DNA of 64,000 nucleotides from the NCBI RefSeq assembly GCF_016055185.1, contig NZ_JAECVR010000017.1:31795-95794 (forward strand). The letters run 5' to 3'. Source of the stretch: Paenactinomyces guangxiensis. GTDB taxonomy: Bacteria > Bacillota > Bacilli > Thermoactinomycetales > Thermoactinomycetaceae. Of this stretch, positions 46,981 through 55,984 are shown piece after piece. Each line of letters starts with the position of its first letter. Position 1 is the stretch's first letter. The translations under genes and the position numbers were made by a program. Below the pieces are notes generated by a model that saw only the letters and a list, made by a program, of their open reading frames with translations, was not told the DNA's origin and made no database searches.

Positions 46981-47271
46981 TTGGAATTAAAGGATCTGAA
47001 ACATGCTGTCTCATACATCCATTCTGAAATCAACAGAATGGAAACCATGGCGGGTACTCTTTCTTCTATTGAAAGGGATCATTATAACAAGTTAACCCGC
47101 TTTGACCACAGTGAACTGATGGATGTAGCCGTTGAGGAACAAAACGCAGCCAAACAATTAGGGGCCATGAAGCAAATGTGCCTGTCTATCTCACAAAAAC
47201 TGGAAGGAATCCAGCAGGCGATTGAACGGGGTGAGTTTGGAGGAGCTGAAAATCGTGATCAAACTCATTAA
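46981..47271 (+). CDS. Small helical protein coupled to the GltB-like gene
   Basis: About 96 residues, strongly alpha-helical and coiled-coil-like (SYIHSEINRMETMAGTL, then AAKQLGAMKQMCLSISQKL). Not recognised. TTG at 46981 follows GGGGAAG; ATG at 46963 is possible but coincides with a TATAAT-like hexamer. Its 3' end overlaps the next gene by 17 bases, so the two are translated together and the small protein may bind or regulate that enzyme. Confidence 0.65.
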   Translation: MELKDLKHAVSYIHSEINRMETMAGTLSSIERDHYNKLTRFDHSELMDVAVEEQNAAKQLGAMKQMCLSISQKLEGIQQAIERGEFGGAENRDQTH

Positions 47272-48625
47272 AAACTTTGCCCGCTCAGTCATCAATGAAG
47301 TTGTAGATGAGGCGATCGAACGGCTGATAAAGGATCAATACATTGAGAATCTGTTTGAAATGGTGCCTGCAACAAAAAAAGTAAATCCTATTTACCTGAT
47401 GGAATTGGTCATGCGTTCTCAATTGGGAGCTCCTGCTGCACGTCCACTGGGAAGCCACATCCATTTTTCACCCTGGGAAAAAATCCTCTTTAATCCCGTT
47501 CATTTATTTCGCTTTCCAACCCAGGAAAATGTCAGCGTTCAAACATCTGTAACCATTGGAAAGCGGGCTAAAAAGCCGCTTACGATCTCGATTCCGATTA
47601 TGATTGCCGCAATGTCTTTTGGCGGGGCTTTAAGCAAAAAGGCTAAAATCGCTCTCGCCCGGGCAGCCAGCCAAATGGGAACAGCAACCAACTCGGGAGA
47701 AGCGGGGCTGTTGCAAGAAGAGAGAGAAGCGGCACAACTCTTTATCGGGCAATACAACCGCGGCGGGTGGATGAATACGCCCGAAAAATATAAACAACTG
47801 GATGCAATTGAGATCCAATTGGGCCAGGGGGCTCAGGGTTCTTCACCGCAACGGACGACGGCCAAAAATATTGGACCTGATTTCAGGGAAGTTTTTGAGT
47901 TAAAGGAGGGCGAGGATGCCATTATTCATTCCCGACTGCCGGGAGTCAATACAAAAGAGGATTTCATTGGACTTGTGAGACGCCTTCGCGATGAAACCGG
48001 GGTTCCGGTTGGTTTGAAATTTGCAGCCACCCATCACCTGGAGAAGGAATTAGAGATCGCCTTAGAAGCAGAAGTGGATTTTATCACATTGGACGGAGCT
48101 GAAGGCGGCACTCACGGTGGAGCCCCTGCTTTGCAAGATGATGTAGGACTGCCCACTTTGTACGCCATCACCCGCGCCCGGGACTTTTTGGTACAGAAAA
48201 AAGCGGTTGACGACGTCAGTCTCATCGGGACAGGCGGCTTGATTACCCCCGGACATATACTAAAAGCATTGGCGTTGGGTTGTGATGCAGTTTATATCGG
48301 AACATCTGCCCTTTTGGCAATGGTTGGTGACCAAATCAAAAAAACAATGCCATTTGAAGCTCCTACCAGTTTAGTGGTTTATACGGGAAAAATGACTGAC
48401 CAATTAGATATAGACCAATCTGTCTCCAATTTAGTACGTTACTTAAATGCAGCTGTCCTGGAAATAGAATTGGTAACCTATTCACTTGGCAAAACCTCAC
48501 TTACCGATATTAATAAATCCGACTTGTGTACCACGGACCCTTTTTTCGCCAAAGCCGCCGGGATCTCGTTTGCGGGCGTTCCGGAAGACAAACAGAGCCA
48601 GTTTTTTAATTTCACACGATCGTGA
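47255..48625 (+). CDS. FMN-binding glutamate synthase family protein
   Basis: The 456 residues contain the GltB-type FMN/synthase barrel: PIMIAAMSFGGALSKKAK, GTATNSGEAGLLQEE, EIQLGQGAQGSSP, FITLDGAEGGTHGGAPALQDDVG and LIGTGGLITPGHILKALALG. The glutaminase and GXGXG domains of true glutamate synthase are missing, so ammonia-dependent synthesis or another FMN oxidoreductase reaction is possible; B. subtilis YerD is a relative. GTG at 47255 follows GGAGG. Coupled with the preceding small gene. Confidence 0.85.
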   Translation: MIKLIKNFARSVINEVVDEAIERLIKDQYIENLFEMVPATKKVNPIYLMELVMRSQLGAPAARPLGSHIHFSPWEKILFNPVHLFRFPTQENVSVQTSVTIGKRAKKPLTISIPIMIAAMSFGGALSKKAKIALARAASQMGTATNSGEAGLLQEEREAAQLFIGQYNRGGWMNTPEKYKQLDAIEIQLGQGAQGSSPQRTTAKNIGPDFREVFELKEGEDAIIHSRLPGVNTKEDFIGLVRRLRDETGVPVGLKFAATHHLEKELEIALEAEVDFITLDGAEGGTHGGAPALQDDVGLPTLYAITRARDFLVQKKAVDDVSLIGTGGLITPGHILKALALGCDAVYIGTSALLAMVGDQIKKTMPFEAPTSLVVYTGKMTDQLDIDQSVSNLVRYLNAAVLEIELVTYSLGKTSLTDINKSDLCTTDPFFAKAAGISFAGVPEDKQSQFFNFTRS

Positions 48626-48874
48626 ACTATCACCACTAAAGAAGAAGAACTTCTCGGTTCATGAATCTGAAGTGATCTTCTCCACAAGCGTAACTTCCCG
48701 TAGTTTTGCGGCAATTTAACATGTTCTCTCCCTCTGACAGGAATCGATTTACATGGTGCCGGGGCCTCTCTGACCACAACCCGAATCTGATCAGTTTTCA
48801 AGACACAGCACATACAGGTATATGAATGAATTCAACAAATTTTATTAGAAAAAGTTTTCCCGCTCGCTAATCAC
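48626..48874. other. Gene-free stretch
   Basis: Between the GltB-like gene and the deacetylase terminator. A 111-codon minus-strand frame mostly shadows the GltB-like gene and has no ribosome site. Nothing else seen. Confidence 0.5.
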
Positions 48875-48909
48875 AAAAAAACTCTTCCCTGATTTAACGG
48901 GAAGAGTTT
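48875..48909 (-). terminator. Terminator of polysaccharide deacetylase gene
   Basis: Minus strand AAACTCTTCCC pairs with GGGAAGAGTTT around 9 bases and ends in a run of T. The upstream arm includes the last codons of the gene. Confidence 0.88.
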
Positions 48910-49814
48910 GCATAGGCGGGGGTATGCAGAAGTTCATCAACGGTTACAAATTCATAGCCATTCTTTTTTAAATATGTAATCACCTGCGGAAGTGCTTCAA
49001 CGGTACCGTTTAATCTGCCTTTAGCCCCGGAAGAATGTTGAAGAATAATCCCTCCGGGTTTTACTTGTTTTTTTACTGTGAGAAGAATTCGATCTGAGGA
49101 CCTTCCCTTCCAATCAAGTGTATCTACACTCCAGTTAATAATTTTATACCCTTTACCGCCAATCTGCTTTTCCAGTCTTTTGTTAATTGAGCCGTAAGGA
49201 GGACGAATCAATAAGGGTTCTTTGCCGGTCGCATCACGAATTGCCTTATTGGTCTTTGAAAGTTGGGACTCAACTCCCCTTTTGGAAATTTTGGTAAATT
49301 GCGGATGGCTCCAGGAATGATTCCCGATCACATGTCCTTCCTGGTCAATCCGCCGCAACACATCCGGATTTTTTTGGGCCAAGTTGCCCACAACAAAAAA
49401 AGTGGCCCGTATACGTTCCCGTTTTAAGATATCAAGGATTTGCGGAGTGTAATATTTGTCAGGTCCGTCATCAAAAGTGAGGGCAACACGTTTTCGCGTA
49501 GTTGGTCCTTTATAAAACAGAACCTGATCCTTGTATTTTTCAAGTTCCTTCTTCTCTTCCTGCGTGAGAGGGGCAGTGGGAAGCTTCTTCTCTGGCTGCT
49601 GCTCAATTTTATTTTTCTCTTGGATCTGTTTTTGCCGGGAAGCTTTCGCTTGTTCCTGTTTTTTTGCTTTTACCTGATCCGGTCTCTGTGAAGGCTTTGT
49701 CGATGGCTTTTCGGAAAGGCGGGATACCTTTTCGTCAGCCTTAACATCTGTGCATCCGATTAAAACAAGAAAAAAAAGCATTAAAAAAGCTCCTACTTTT
49801 CTCATGATGTTCAT
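48894..49814 (-). CDS. Polysaccharide deacetylase lipoprotein (NodB domain)
   Basis: The 306 residues start with a lipoprotein signal ending LIGC, then a Lys/Gln/Glu-rich linker (about 25-90) and a NodB deacetylase domain: TFDDGPD (catalytic and metal Asp), NHSWSHPQ (metal His), RPPYGS, WSVDTLDWKG and ILQHSSG. It should deacetylate peptidoglycan or chitin-like sugars outside the membrane. ATG at 49814 follows TAGGAGTG. Alone on its transcript. Substrate uncertain (PdaA/PgdA types share the motifs). Confidence 0.92.
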   Translation of the reverse strand: MNIMRKVGAFLMLFFLVLIGCTDVKADEKVSRLSEKPSTKPSQRPDQVKAKKQEQAKASRQKQIQEKNKIEQQPEKKLPTAPLTQEEKKELEKYKDQVLFYKGPTTRKRVALTFDDGPDKYYTPQILDILKRERIRATFFVVGNLAQKNPDVLRRIDQEGHVIGNHSWSHPQFTKISKRGVESQLSKTNKAIRDATGKEPLLIRPPYGSINKRLEKQIGGKGYKIINWSVDTLDWKGRSSDRILLTVKKQVKPGGIILQHSSGAKGRLNGTVEALPQVITYLKKNGYEFVTVDELLHTPAYANSSR

Positions 49815-49935
49815 GTCAGTCACTCCTACTTACTGTAAAAATATAACAACAAAAATATAAAAAAAGCAGAAGCCAAAGAATATTTTAAATAAAGGTTTGC
49901 GGAAAACAGATTTATTTTCGGGGAAGGTGAATCAC

Positions 49936-50061
49936 TTGAAAAATCTCTTTCATTTTCGTTCATTCTACCATATTTTGTTCATTTCGACAGTACCTTTTCA
50001 TAGATTTGTAGAAAAAGGGGATAGATTTTTACAGGCAGGAAAACCGGAACATTTCGTGTAG
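49936..50061 (+). CDS. Possible small protein, 41 aa
   Basis: TTG at 49936 with GGGGAAGG 8 bases upstream opens 41 codons: a hydrophobic start (NLFHFRSFYHILFISTVPF) and polar end. No homologue recognised and no clear promoter. Coding status is doubtful. Confidence 0.3.
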   Translation: MKNLFHFRSFYHILFISTVPFHRFVEKGDRFLQAGKPEHFV

Positions 50062-50159
50062 ACGGAATGATATAACTTTTATATCTTCGCGAGCTGCAGA
50101 AGAGATTACCCAAAAACCCCCGCCATTCATGCGTGTGGAGTGGCAAAATGAGCAATCTT

Positions 50160-50732
50160 CTATTCCTTTGCACATGTATAAACGATAGCAGGAGGGATAT
50201 TGAGTGGTACAACAGAGAGATCCACAGATGAAAATATTTCTGTTAATTGATTTTTCATCTGAAGGGAATATTGAAAAGCGATGAAAAACCCCCCGGGTTT
50301 TAACGTTTGAAAAACCCCCTCCAGGATTTCATCGCGCAGGGATTGAGGAAATATTGCAAACGGCAGGCTGCAGATAATGAGATCAACATGAGAGATTCCC
50401 AGCTTAACCAAGGTTTGTTTAAGATCCCTTGCATTGGAATAATAACAAAGGCCCGGATATTTCTTCTTCAGATATTGCCTCAGTTTACAGTCCTGTTCAA
50501 AAATGATTGCTATGCTGCCTTCCCGCTTGTTTTCATAAATATGTCTGGTAAATACACCTGTACCCGCTCCTAATTCTGCAATCGTGCTGACTTCCCCCCA
50601 GCGGACTTTTTTAAACATCGCATTAGCCAAGAATTTTGAACTGGGGATGATACTGCCCACCTGATGTGGGGAACGGATAAATGTATAGAAAAAACGAATC
50701 GTGTCTGTCAATGAACGAATGCCTTCTCTCAT
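50160..50732 (-). CDS. SAM-dependent methyltransferase, phospholipid N-methyltransferase-like
   Basis: A 190-residue class I methyltransferase: IRSPHQVGSIIPSSKFLANAM is the N-terminal signature of PmtA-type phospholipid methyltransferases, AELGAGTGVFTRHI is the SAM motif I, and DLIICSLPFAIFP is motif IV. Membrane phosphatidylethanolamine is the family substrate; an rRNA-like role cannot be excluded. ATG at 50732 follows AAAAGGTG; the longer frame to 50864 is unsupported. Confidence 0.8.
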   Translation of the reverse strand: MREGIRSLTDTIRFFYTFIRSPHQVGSIIPSSKFLANAMFKKVRWGEVSTIAELGAGTGVFTRHIYENKREGSIAIIFEQDCKLRQYLKKKYPGLCYYSNARDLKQTLVKLGISHVDLIICSLPFAIFPQSLRDEILEGVFQTLKPGGFFIAFQYSLQMKNQLTEIFSSVDLSVVPLNIPPAIVYTCAKE

Positions 50733-50987
50733 CGGATGAACACCTTTTTGCTCCCTTATTATCATTATTCCGTGTCTTAGAGGAAAGTGCCAAAAATACA
50801 TACACATCTTTCCCAGTACAAAGGAAAGATATACAAGGATGGGGAAAACAAAAAGATGGTTCAAGTTGTTGAGAAAGCTTTTTTTAAAGAGATATAGTGC
50901 TCAAAGTTCTCCGCCGCCCAGAAACTACTATTTTTAAGGGGGCAAACAGCCGCCGCATTGCAAACACCCTCTATGCATACTCCTCAG

Positions 50988-51500
50988 TTATTTGCCTGGA
51001 ATCGGAGTAGGTGTTGGTTCGGCATACCCTTCTTTATATTTGTTATCAATAAATTGACGAATTTCCAGTGCACTTTTTCCCTTTTCTTTCAATTGGATTG
51101 ATTCCAATGCGATCTGCTGACAGTTATAACAACCCACTGCATGAGAATCCCATACGATGTTACCGTTCTCCTTAACTTCTTTAATAAAGCAATCGCGATT
51201 GCTTCTGTGGTCCACGCTCTGCCCGCAGCCGCAATAACAAGGCATCCATTCAATTAATTCCCGATGCTTGGAGGCCAATTGGTAGACGTGGGATACTGAC
51301 TTGTCTGCCTGCTTCAAAAAAGAAGGCAGCTGATTTGCAGCGGTTTCTTCATGAATATCTCCAGCCATATGATCATTTTTTCCGGCAAGATTTTCATGGG
51401 GAATGACCTGATCATTTTGGGAACTGCAAGCGGTAAGGCTGATAGCAAGTAGAGAAACAACAAGGGGAACGGTTAACATCCATTTGGATTTCCCCGCCAT
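50988..51500 (-). CDS. PCYCGC-motif lipoprotein
   Basis: 170 residues: lipoprotein signal ending LTAC (Cys about 25), a spacer, then the defining MPCYCGCGQSVDHRSNRDCF, SHAVGCYNCQQIALES and a short Pro/Thr tail. Family of unknown function found in Bacillales, where the Cys-rich motif may bind a metal outside the membrane. ATG at 51500 follows GAGGTGGG. No neighbouring partner. Confidence 0.85.
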   Translation of the reverse strand: MAGKSKWMLTVPLVVSLLAISLTACSSQNDQVIPHENLAGKNDHMAGDIHEETAANQLPSFLKQADKSVSHVYQLASKHRELIEWMPCYCGCGQSVDHRSNRDCFIKEVKENGNIVWDSHAVGCYNCQQIALESIQLKEKGKSALEIRQFIDNKYKEGYAEPTPTPIPGK

Positions 51501-51676
51501 GCTTCTTCCCACCTCTTTCAAATAAAATACAACGTTGATTATACTACTTTCCTTGGCAGAACCCTATAGAGGAAATGTGAACGGAAAGTGTATAATCTTT
51601 AGTTATATCTATGTATAATACTTTTATATATTTATAGTTGATTCTTCTTCCTTTTTTAATATATTTACATATTATT

Positions 51677-51690
51677 GTTTGTTCGCAAAC
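51677..51690. promoter_or_regulatory. GTTTG-TTCG-CAAAC inverted repeat before the EamA gene
   Basis: Five-base arms around a TTCG loop, 23 bases before the start and just upstream of the GGAGGG ribosome site; a small stable RNA hairpin or operator. Confidence 0.4.
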
Positions 51691-51712
51691 TATCATTGGA
51701 GGGAAATTGTGA

Positions 51713-52651
51713 ATGTTTTACAATAAACGCTGGATTGCCGACTTTATCTTAATAATGATTACTTTTGTCTGGGGTACCACTTTTGTACTGGTTCAAGATG
51801 CCATCACCACATTCCCTCCATTTAGCTTTCTTGCTGTCCGGTTTGGGTTGGCAGCTCTTCTTTTATTCCTCATTATCCGCTTTTTCAGGAACAGGACGGA
51901 AAAAGAGAATCCTGCGACCGACCCACGCCAAAATTGGATCGGCGGTTTTGTTCTCGGTATTTTTCTCTTCCTTGGCTATGCGTTTCAGACCTTTAGCTTA
52001 CTTTATACCACTTCGGGTAAATCAGGCTTTCTCACAGGTGTTTCAGTCGCTTTAGTGCCGGTTTTCACTTATTTTATTCTGGGAGTCCGGATCAAACTCA
52101 GCGCTGCGACTGGTGTACTTCTGGCTATCATCGGCTTGTACTTACTGGCTTTTGCCGATTTTAGCGACATCAACCGTGGAGATATTCTCGCCTTCTTATG
52201 TGCCATCTTTTTTGCCCTGCAAATTGTCTACACCGGCAAATTTTCCGCGCGGACTTCAGTCTTTCACCTGGTAGCGATCCAACTGGCTACAGTCGCCCTT
52301 CTCAGTTTCTTTTCAGCGTTTACCTTTGAGTCCTGGCAGCAAATACTCCATCCCCGCATCTATGAAGATCCGACTGTAGCTTGGGCACTGATGATCACTT
52401 CTCTGTTCGCAACTGCCTTTGCCTTTATTGCCCAGACGCATGTGCAAAAATTTACAACTCCCACCCGTGTTGCTCTTATCTTTACAATGGAGCCTGTATT
52501 TGCAGCACTCGCTGATTATTGGTGGCAAGGTGTTACCTTAACGGGCCGTTCTTTTATTGGCGCTATCCTTATCCTCTGTGGCATGATCCTTGCTGAAGTT
52601 CCGCTGGCACAACTCTCTGTCTTCAAAAAAAGAGCCAAAGATAAACCATAG
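51713..52651 (+). CDS. DMT-superfamily (EamA) transporter
   Basis: A 312-residue membrane protein with ten hydrophobic segments made of two EamA repeats: FVWGTTFVLVQDA and FLAVRFGLAALLLF in the first, FCAIFFALQIVYTGKF and FTMEPVFAALADYWW in the second. Exports or imports small metabolites; the substrate is unknown. ATG at 51713 follows GGAGGG. Monocistronic, with its own terminator. Confidence 0.9.
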   Translation: MFYNKRWIADFILIMITFVWGTTFVLVQDAITTFPPFSFLAVRFGLAALLLFLIIRFFRNRTEKENPATDPRQNWIGGFVLGIFLFLGYAFQTFSLLYTTSGKSGFLTGVSVALVPVFTYFILGVRIKLSAATGVLLAIIGLYLLAFADFSDINRGDILAFLCAIFFALQIVYTGKFSARTSVFHLVAIQLATVALLSFFSAFTFESWQQILHPRIYEDPTVAWALMITSLFATAFAFIAQTHVQKFTTPTRVALIFTMEPVFAALADYWWQGVTLTGRSFIGAILILCGMILAEVPLAQLSVFKKRAKDKP

Positions 52652-52687
52652 AAAAAAGGGTCATGTTTATTGGCATGACCCTTTTTA
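52652..52687 (+). terminator. Bidirectional terminator between EamA gene and the 57-aa gene
   Basis: AAAAGGGTCATG pairs with CATGACCCTTTT around a 8-base loop, with A and T runs on both sides, just past both stops. Confidence 0.9.
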
Positions 52688-52689
52688 GC

Positions 52690-52863
52690 TTATCTTTTTA
52701 TCCAGCCGAGCAGATCGAAGATTTTCATCTCTTTTGATGCTTTTTCTTTTACTTCCTGGGACCAGCGATTCTCCCAGTCCTCCCAGGTTCCCTTACCTTT
52801 TTGGATATCCAGGACTTCCTGAAGTGCTTTTTCCACTTCATAATTTCTAAAAATGCGCCCCAA
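52690..52863 (-). CDS. Small charged protein, 57 aa
   Basis: TTG at 52863 preceded by AAGGAG with 9-base spacing, 57 codons, stop 3 bases before the shared terminator. Rich in Lys, Glu and Trp (GTWEDWENRWSQEVKEKASK) and predicted helical. Not recognised. Good ribosome site, terminator and non-random composition support a real gene. Confidence 0.68.
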   Translation of the reverse strand: MGRIFRNYEVEKALQEVLDIQKGKGTWEDWENRWSQEVKEKASKEMKIFDLLGWIKR

Positions 52864-53150
52864 TCAGCACCGCTCCTTATTTTATAGACTACAAAATAGA
52901 TACGACTGACCGCCCGGTTTTATTCCTCAAGTTTTTAAGTGGCTCTGACTATTTTGACATCGGAGAGTAGTATGATATGAAGCGGATGATAAATAAGTGC
53001 ATCTTTTATGTATATGTACAAGCAGAGAATCATTTTCCGCCGTTCACGGAGAAGGCTTCCAGGGTTATAAGAAACTCCAAAAAAGCCCCTGTTCGGAAAT
53101 TTGATTTCAAGCGGATCTAAGCAGATATTGTGGGCTTTTTCAAGAACTAA
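52864..53150. other. Gene-free stretch before the mntH promoter
   Basis: Carries a long-loop inverted repeat (AAAAAAGCCC at 53079 with GGGCTTTTT to 53140) that might terminate an unseen small RNA; otherwise nothing recognised. Confidence 0.35.
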
Positions 53151-53180
53151 TTGTCACGAAACATTTTTATGTTGTATAAT
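53151..53180 (+). promoter_or_regulatory. Promoter of mntH
   Basis: TTGTCA, 18-base spacer, perfect TATAAT at 53175-53180. Direct repeats GTGTTAA at 53203 and 53221 follow. Confidence 0.7.
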
Positions 53181-53253
53181 TTAGATGCAGGCAACTTTTT
53201 TTGTGTTAACTATAAATATAGTGTTAAACAAAATATATTTTTTTTAGAACTAA

Positions 53254-53271
53254 AGTTTCCTTAGCGCAAAA
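53254..53271. promoter_or_regulatory. MntR-like operator of mntH
   Basis: On the minus strand TTTTGCGCTAAGGAAACT closely resembles the MntR box I recall for B. subtilis mntH (TTTGCCTTAAGGAAAC). It lies in the leader, 56 bases before the start codon, and predicts repression by Mn(II)-MntR. Confidence 0.6.
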
Positions 53272-53326
53272 AAGTGGCTCATACTCACGATTAGTGCGGT
53301 TCTCTTTTCGGAAAGGAGTTGAAATC

Positions 53327-54682
53327 ATGAATAACCTGTCATTAAAACACCCAAATCCGGAACCGCAACCGCTTGGCTGGAGGAAAAAACGGGGTCGTCC
53401 CTCTCTTTCCGAAGTACACCGGAGCCTCCCCGTTCCAACGAAGGGCTCCTGGCTGAGGAAATTTTTTGCCTTTGTCGGCCCCGGATACCTGGTAGCCGTC
53501 GGGTATATGGACCCCGGAAACTGGGCGACCGACATCGCAGGGGGTTCCCTGTTTAACTACACGCTTTTATCTGTAATATTGCTTTCAAATGTGATGGCCA
53601 TTTTGCTGCAAGCACTCGCCGGAAAGCTTGGGATTGTCACAGGCAGAGATTTGGCCCAAGCTTGCCGGGATCATTACAGTAAACCGGTATCAATGGTTTT
53701 ATGGGTTCTTTGCGAACTGGCGATTGCCGCTACTGATCTGGCTGAGTTGATCGGTACAGCCATTGCTCTTAACCTTTTGTTTGATATTCCTTTATTGATC
53801 GGCGTGATTCTTACCGCGCTGGACGTATTGTTAGTGCTATTGCTCCAAAACAAAGGATTTCGCTACATTGAATCTATCGTTATTTCATTAATTATTATCA
53901 TCGGTGCCTGTTTTGCGGTGGAACTGATCCTGGCCAAACCGGATCTCCTCGGGATTGCCAAAGGCTTTGTCCCCAGTCCCCAAATTGCGACAAACCCAGA
54001 AATGCTGTACATTGCGATCGGGATTTTAGGGGCAACTGTGATGCCTCACAACTTGTACCTTCACTCTTCAGTTGTACAAACCAGAAGGTATCCGGAAACA
54101 TCGGCCGGGAAAAAAAGTGCCATTCGCTATGCGACCATTGATTCTACCATCGCTTTATTATTTGCATTGTTTATCAACGCGTCCATCCTCATTTTATCTG
54201 CCGCCACCTTCTACAGATCGGGACAGGTGGTGGAGGATATCGGCCAGGCATATCAATTGCTCACACCCCTGCTCGGAACCACGGCAGCCAGTGTACTCTT
54301 TGGCGTAGCCCTTTTAGCGTCCGGGCAGAATTCCACATTGACAGGAACCCTTGCCGGACAAATCGTGATGGAAGGATTCCTCAACATTCGTTTAAAGCCG
54401 TGGCTGCGGAGGTTGATAACCCGGATCATCGCAATCATTCCCGCCGTGATCGTAACTGCACTCTACGGATCAAAAGGAACCATGGAATTACTTGTTTTAA
54501 GCCAGGTGATACTCTCTTTGCAACTTTCCTTTGCCGTCATTCCACTGGTCAAGTTCACCGGTGACAAAAAGAAAATGGGCGAGTTCGCCAATTCTCTATG
54601 GTTAAACATTGCCGCCTGGGTCATCGCCGTGATCATTGCCGGACTTAACGGATATCTGCTCTATGGTACATTTTTCGGTTAA
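53327..54682 (+). CDS. mntH: Nramp-family divalent metal transporter
   Basis: Proton-coupled Mn(II)/Fe(II) importer. The 451 residues have eleven hydrophobic segments with the TM1 metal motif [11 protein letters not shown] and the TM6 motif [16 protein letters not shown] 40-residue hydrophilic, basic N-terminus precedes TM1. ATG at 53327 follows AAAGGAG. An MntR-like box in the leader supports manganese as substrate. Confidence 0.94.
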   Translation: MNNLSLKHPNPEPQPLGWRKKRGRPSLSEVHRSLPVPTKGSWLRKFFAFVGPGYLVAVGYMDPGNWATDIAGGSLFNYTLLSVILLSNVMAILLQALAGKLGIVTGRDLAQACRDHYSKPVSMVLWVLCELAIAATDLAELIGTAIALNLLFDIPLLIGVILTALDVLLVLLLQNKGFRYIESIVISLIIIIGACFAVELILAKPDLLGIAKGFVPSPQIATNPEMLYIAIGILGATVMPHNLYLHSSVVQTRRYPETSAGKKSAIRYATIDSTIALLFALFINASILILSAATFYRSGQVVEDIGQAYQLLTPLLGTTAASVLFGVALLASGQNSTLTGTLAGQIVMEGFLNIRLKPWLRRLITRIIAIIPAVIVTALYGSKGTMELLVLSQVILSLQLSFAVIPLVKFTGDKKKMGEFANSLWLNIAAWVIAVIIAGLNGYLLYGTFFG

Positions 54683-54724
54683 TGAATCATCTCTTTTAAG
54701 CAGGGACAGCTGTTCAGGTGCACT

Positions 54725-54759
54725 AAAAAGCGGTCTTCCATATGGAGGACCGCTTTTTT
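54725..54759 (+). terminator. Terminator after mntH
   Basis: GCGGTC-TCC pairs with GGA-GACCGC around a short loop with A and T runs on both sides; 43 bases past the mntH stop, and it can also serve the BASS gene in the other direction. Confidence 0.88.
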
Positions 54760-54830
54760 GCGTGTATCAGAACTCTTTTATACTGGGATAAACCCGGCAA
54801 TTCGCCCAAAACTCTTATCATCAAGAGGTC

Positions 54831-55793
54831 CTATCCCGAAACAGGGATATCTTTGTTCCTGTCTTTTCTCTCTTTCAGGCGTCGGAATAAGGTAGCAGCA
54901 ATAGGACCGGACAGATTATGCCAGACGCTGAAGATCGCACTGGGAACTGCGGACAGGGGTGAAAAGTGAGCACTGGCAATTGCGACGCCCAGACCCGAAT
55001 TTTGCATACCAACCTCTATAGAGACCGCCACCTGTTTCTCAAATTTCACCCTCAATATTCGGGCTAGCAAAAAGCCGATCAAAAGTCCCAGCACATTATG
55101 AAGAATCACGACAGCAAAGATGAGAAGGCCTGTAGTGGCCATTTGCTCCTTACTCCCGGCGATTACACCGCTGACAATGGCAACGATGGCTGTGACAGAA
55201 ACGAGGGGCAACGCTTTGACCGAGACTTCTGCTTGTTTTTTAAACAACGCTTTGATACCGATTCCTAAAACGATAGGAATAATCACAATCTGCACGATTG
55301 AAAGAAATAATGCCCCGGCATCGACAGGAACCCACTGTCTGGCAAACAGCCAGATTAGGCCCGGAGTAACAAGAGGGGCCAGGACAGTGGTGACTGAAGT
55401 AATCGCCACTGAGAGAGTCACATCTCCTCTGGCTAAAAAGGTCATTACGTTTGAAGCGGTTCCACCAGGGCAACAGCCCACGACGATAACGCCCACCGCT
55501 ACTTCTGGCGGCAGATTTAAACCTTTAGCCAATAAAAAGGCGAGCAATGGCATGATGACAAATTGACCCAGAACACCGATTGCCACATCCCCGGGACGCT
55601 TAAAAACTTCTTTAAAATCGCTGGCAGACAGAGTTAACCCCATACCGAACATCACAATGCCCAGCAAAGGTACGATATAGTCGGTGATCCAGACAAAAGA
55701 AGAGGGACGAAGATAAGCGATCACTGAGAATAATAAGACCCATAAAGCAAACGTACTGCCAACAAATTTACTCACTCTCTCCAACGCAGCCAT
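54831..55793 (-). CDS. Bile acid:sodium symporter (BASS) family transporter
   Basis: A 320-residue membrane protein with ten hydrophobic segments; GVIVVGCCPGGTASNVMTFLARGDVTLSVAITSV and EVGMQNSGLGVAIA are the two crossover motifs of the family. Relatives (PanS, YocS) import keto acids such as ketopantoate; the substrate here is unknown. ATG at 55793 follows GGAGGGGG. A small inverted repeat lies upstream. Confidence 0.9.
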   Translation of the reverse strand: MAALERVSKFVGSTFALWVLLFSVIAYLRPSSFVWITDYIVPLLGIVMFGMGLTLSASDFKEVFKRPGDVAIGVLGQFVIMPLLAFLLAKGLNLPPEVAVGVIVVGCCPGGTASNVMTFLARGDVTLSVAITSVTTVLAPLVTPGLIWLFARQWVPVDAGALFLSIVQIVIIPIVLGIGIKALFKKQAEVSVKALPLVSVTAIVAIVSGVIAGSKEQMATTGLLIFAVVILHNVLGLLIGFLLARILRVKFEKQVAVSIEVGMQNSGLGVAIASAHFSPLSAVPSAIFSVWHNLSGPIAATLFRRLKERKDRNKDIPVSG

Positions 55794-55830
55794 ATAACCC
55801 CCTCCTTTTGGCAAACATCAATATAATAGT

Positions 55831-55847
55831 ATCTAAATATTGTAGAT
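55831..55847. promoter_or_regulatory. Inverted repeat upstream of the BASS gene
   Basis: ATCTA and TAGAT flank 7 bases, 38-54 bases before the start; candidate operator in an AT-rich promoter area. Confidence 0.3.
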
Positions 55848-55931
55848 GTTTTCTATATATTTAGCAATACAAATGATATCCACTTTTCTTTTTTTGTTCC
55901 ACAAACGTGAAGAGATTTTCATCCATAAAAT

Positions 55932-55968
55932 AAAAAAGCATCCAACCTCCGTAATAGAAGTCAGATGC
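55932..55968 (-). terminator. Terminator of yebC
   Basis: Minus strand GCATC-GACTTCT pairs with GGAGGTT-GATGC (one mismatch, G.U pairs) and ends in six T, 17 bases after the stop; closes the nit-nadE-yebC transcript. Confidence 0.82.
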
Positions 55969-55984
55969 AGGACGGTGATCTTTT

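Noticed and set aside
48478..48813. 111-codon minus-strand frame after the GltB-like gene
   Set aside because: Half is a shadow of that gene, no ribosome site, no domain recognised.
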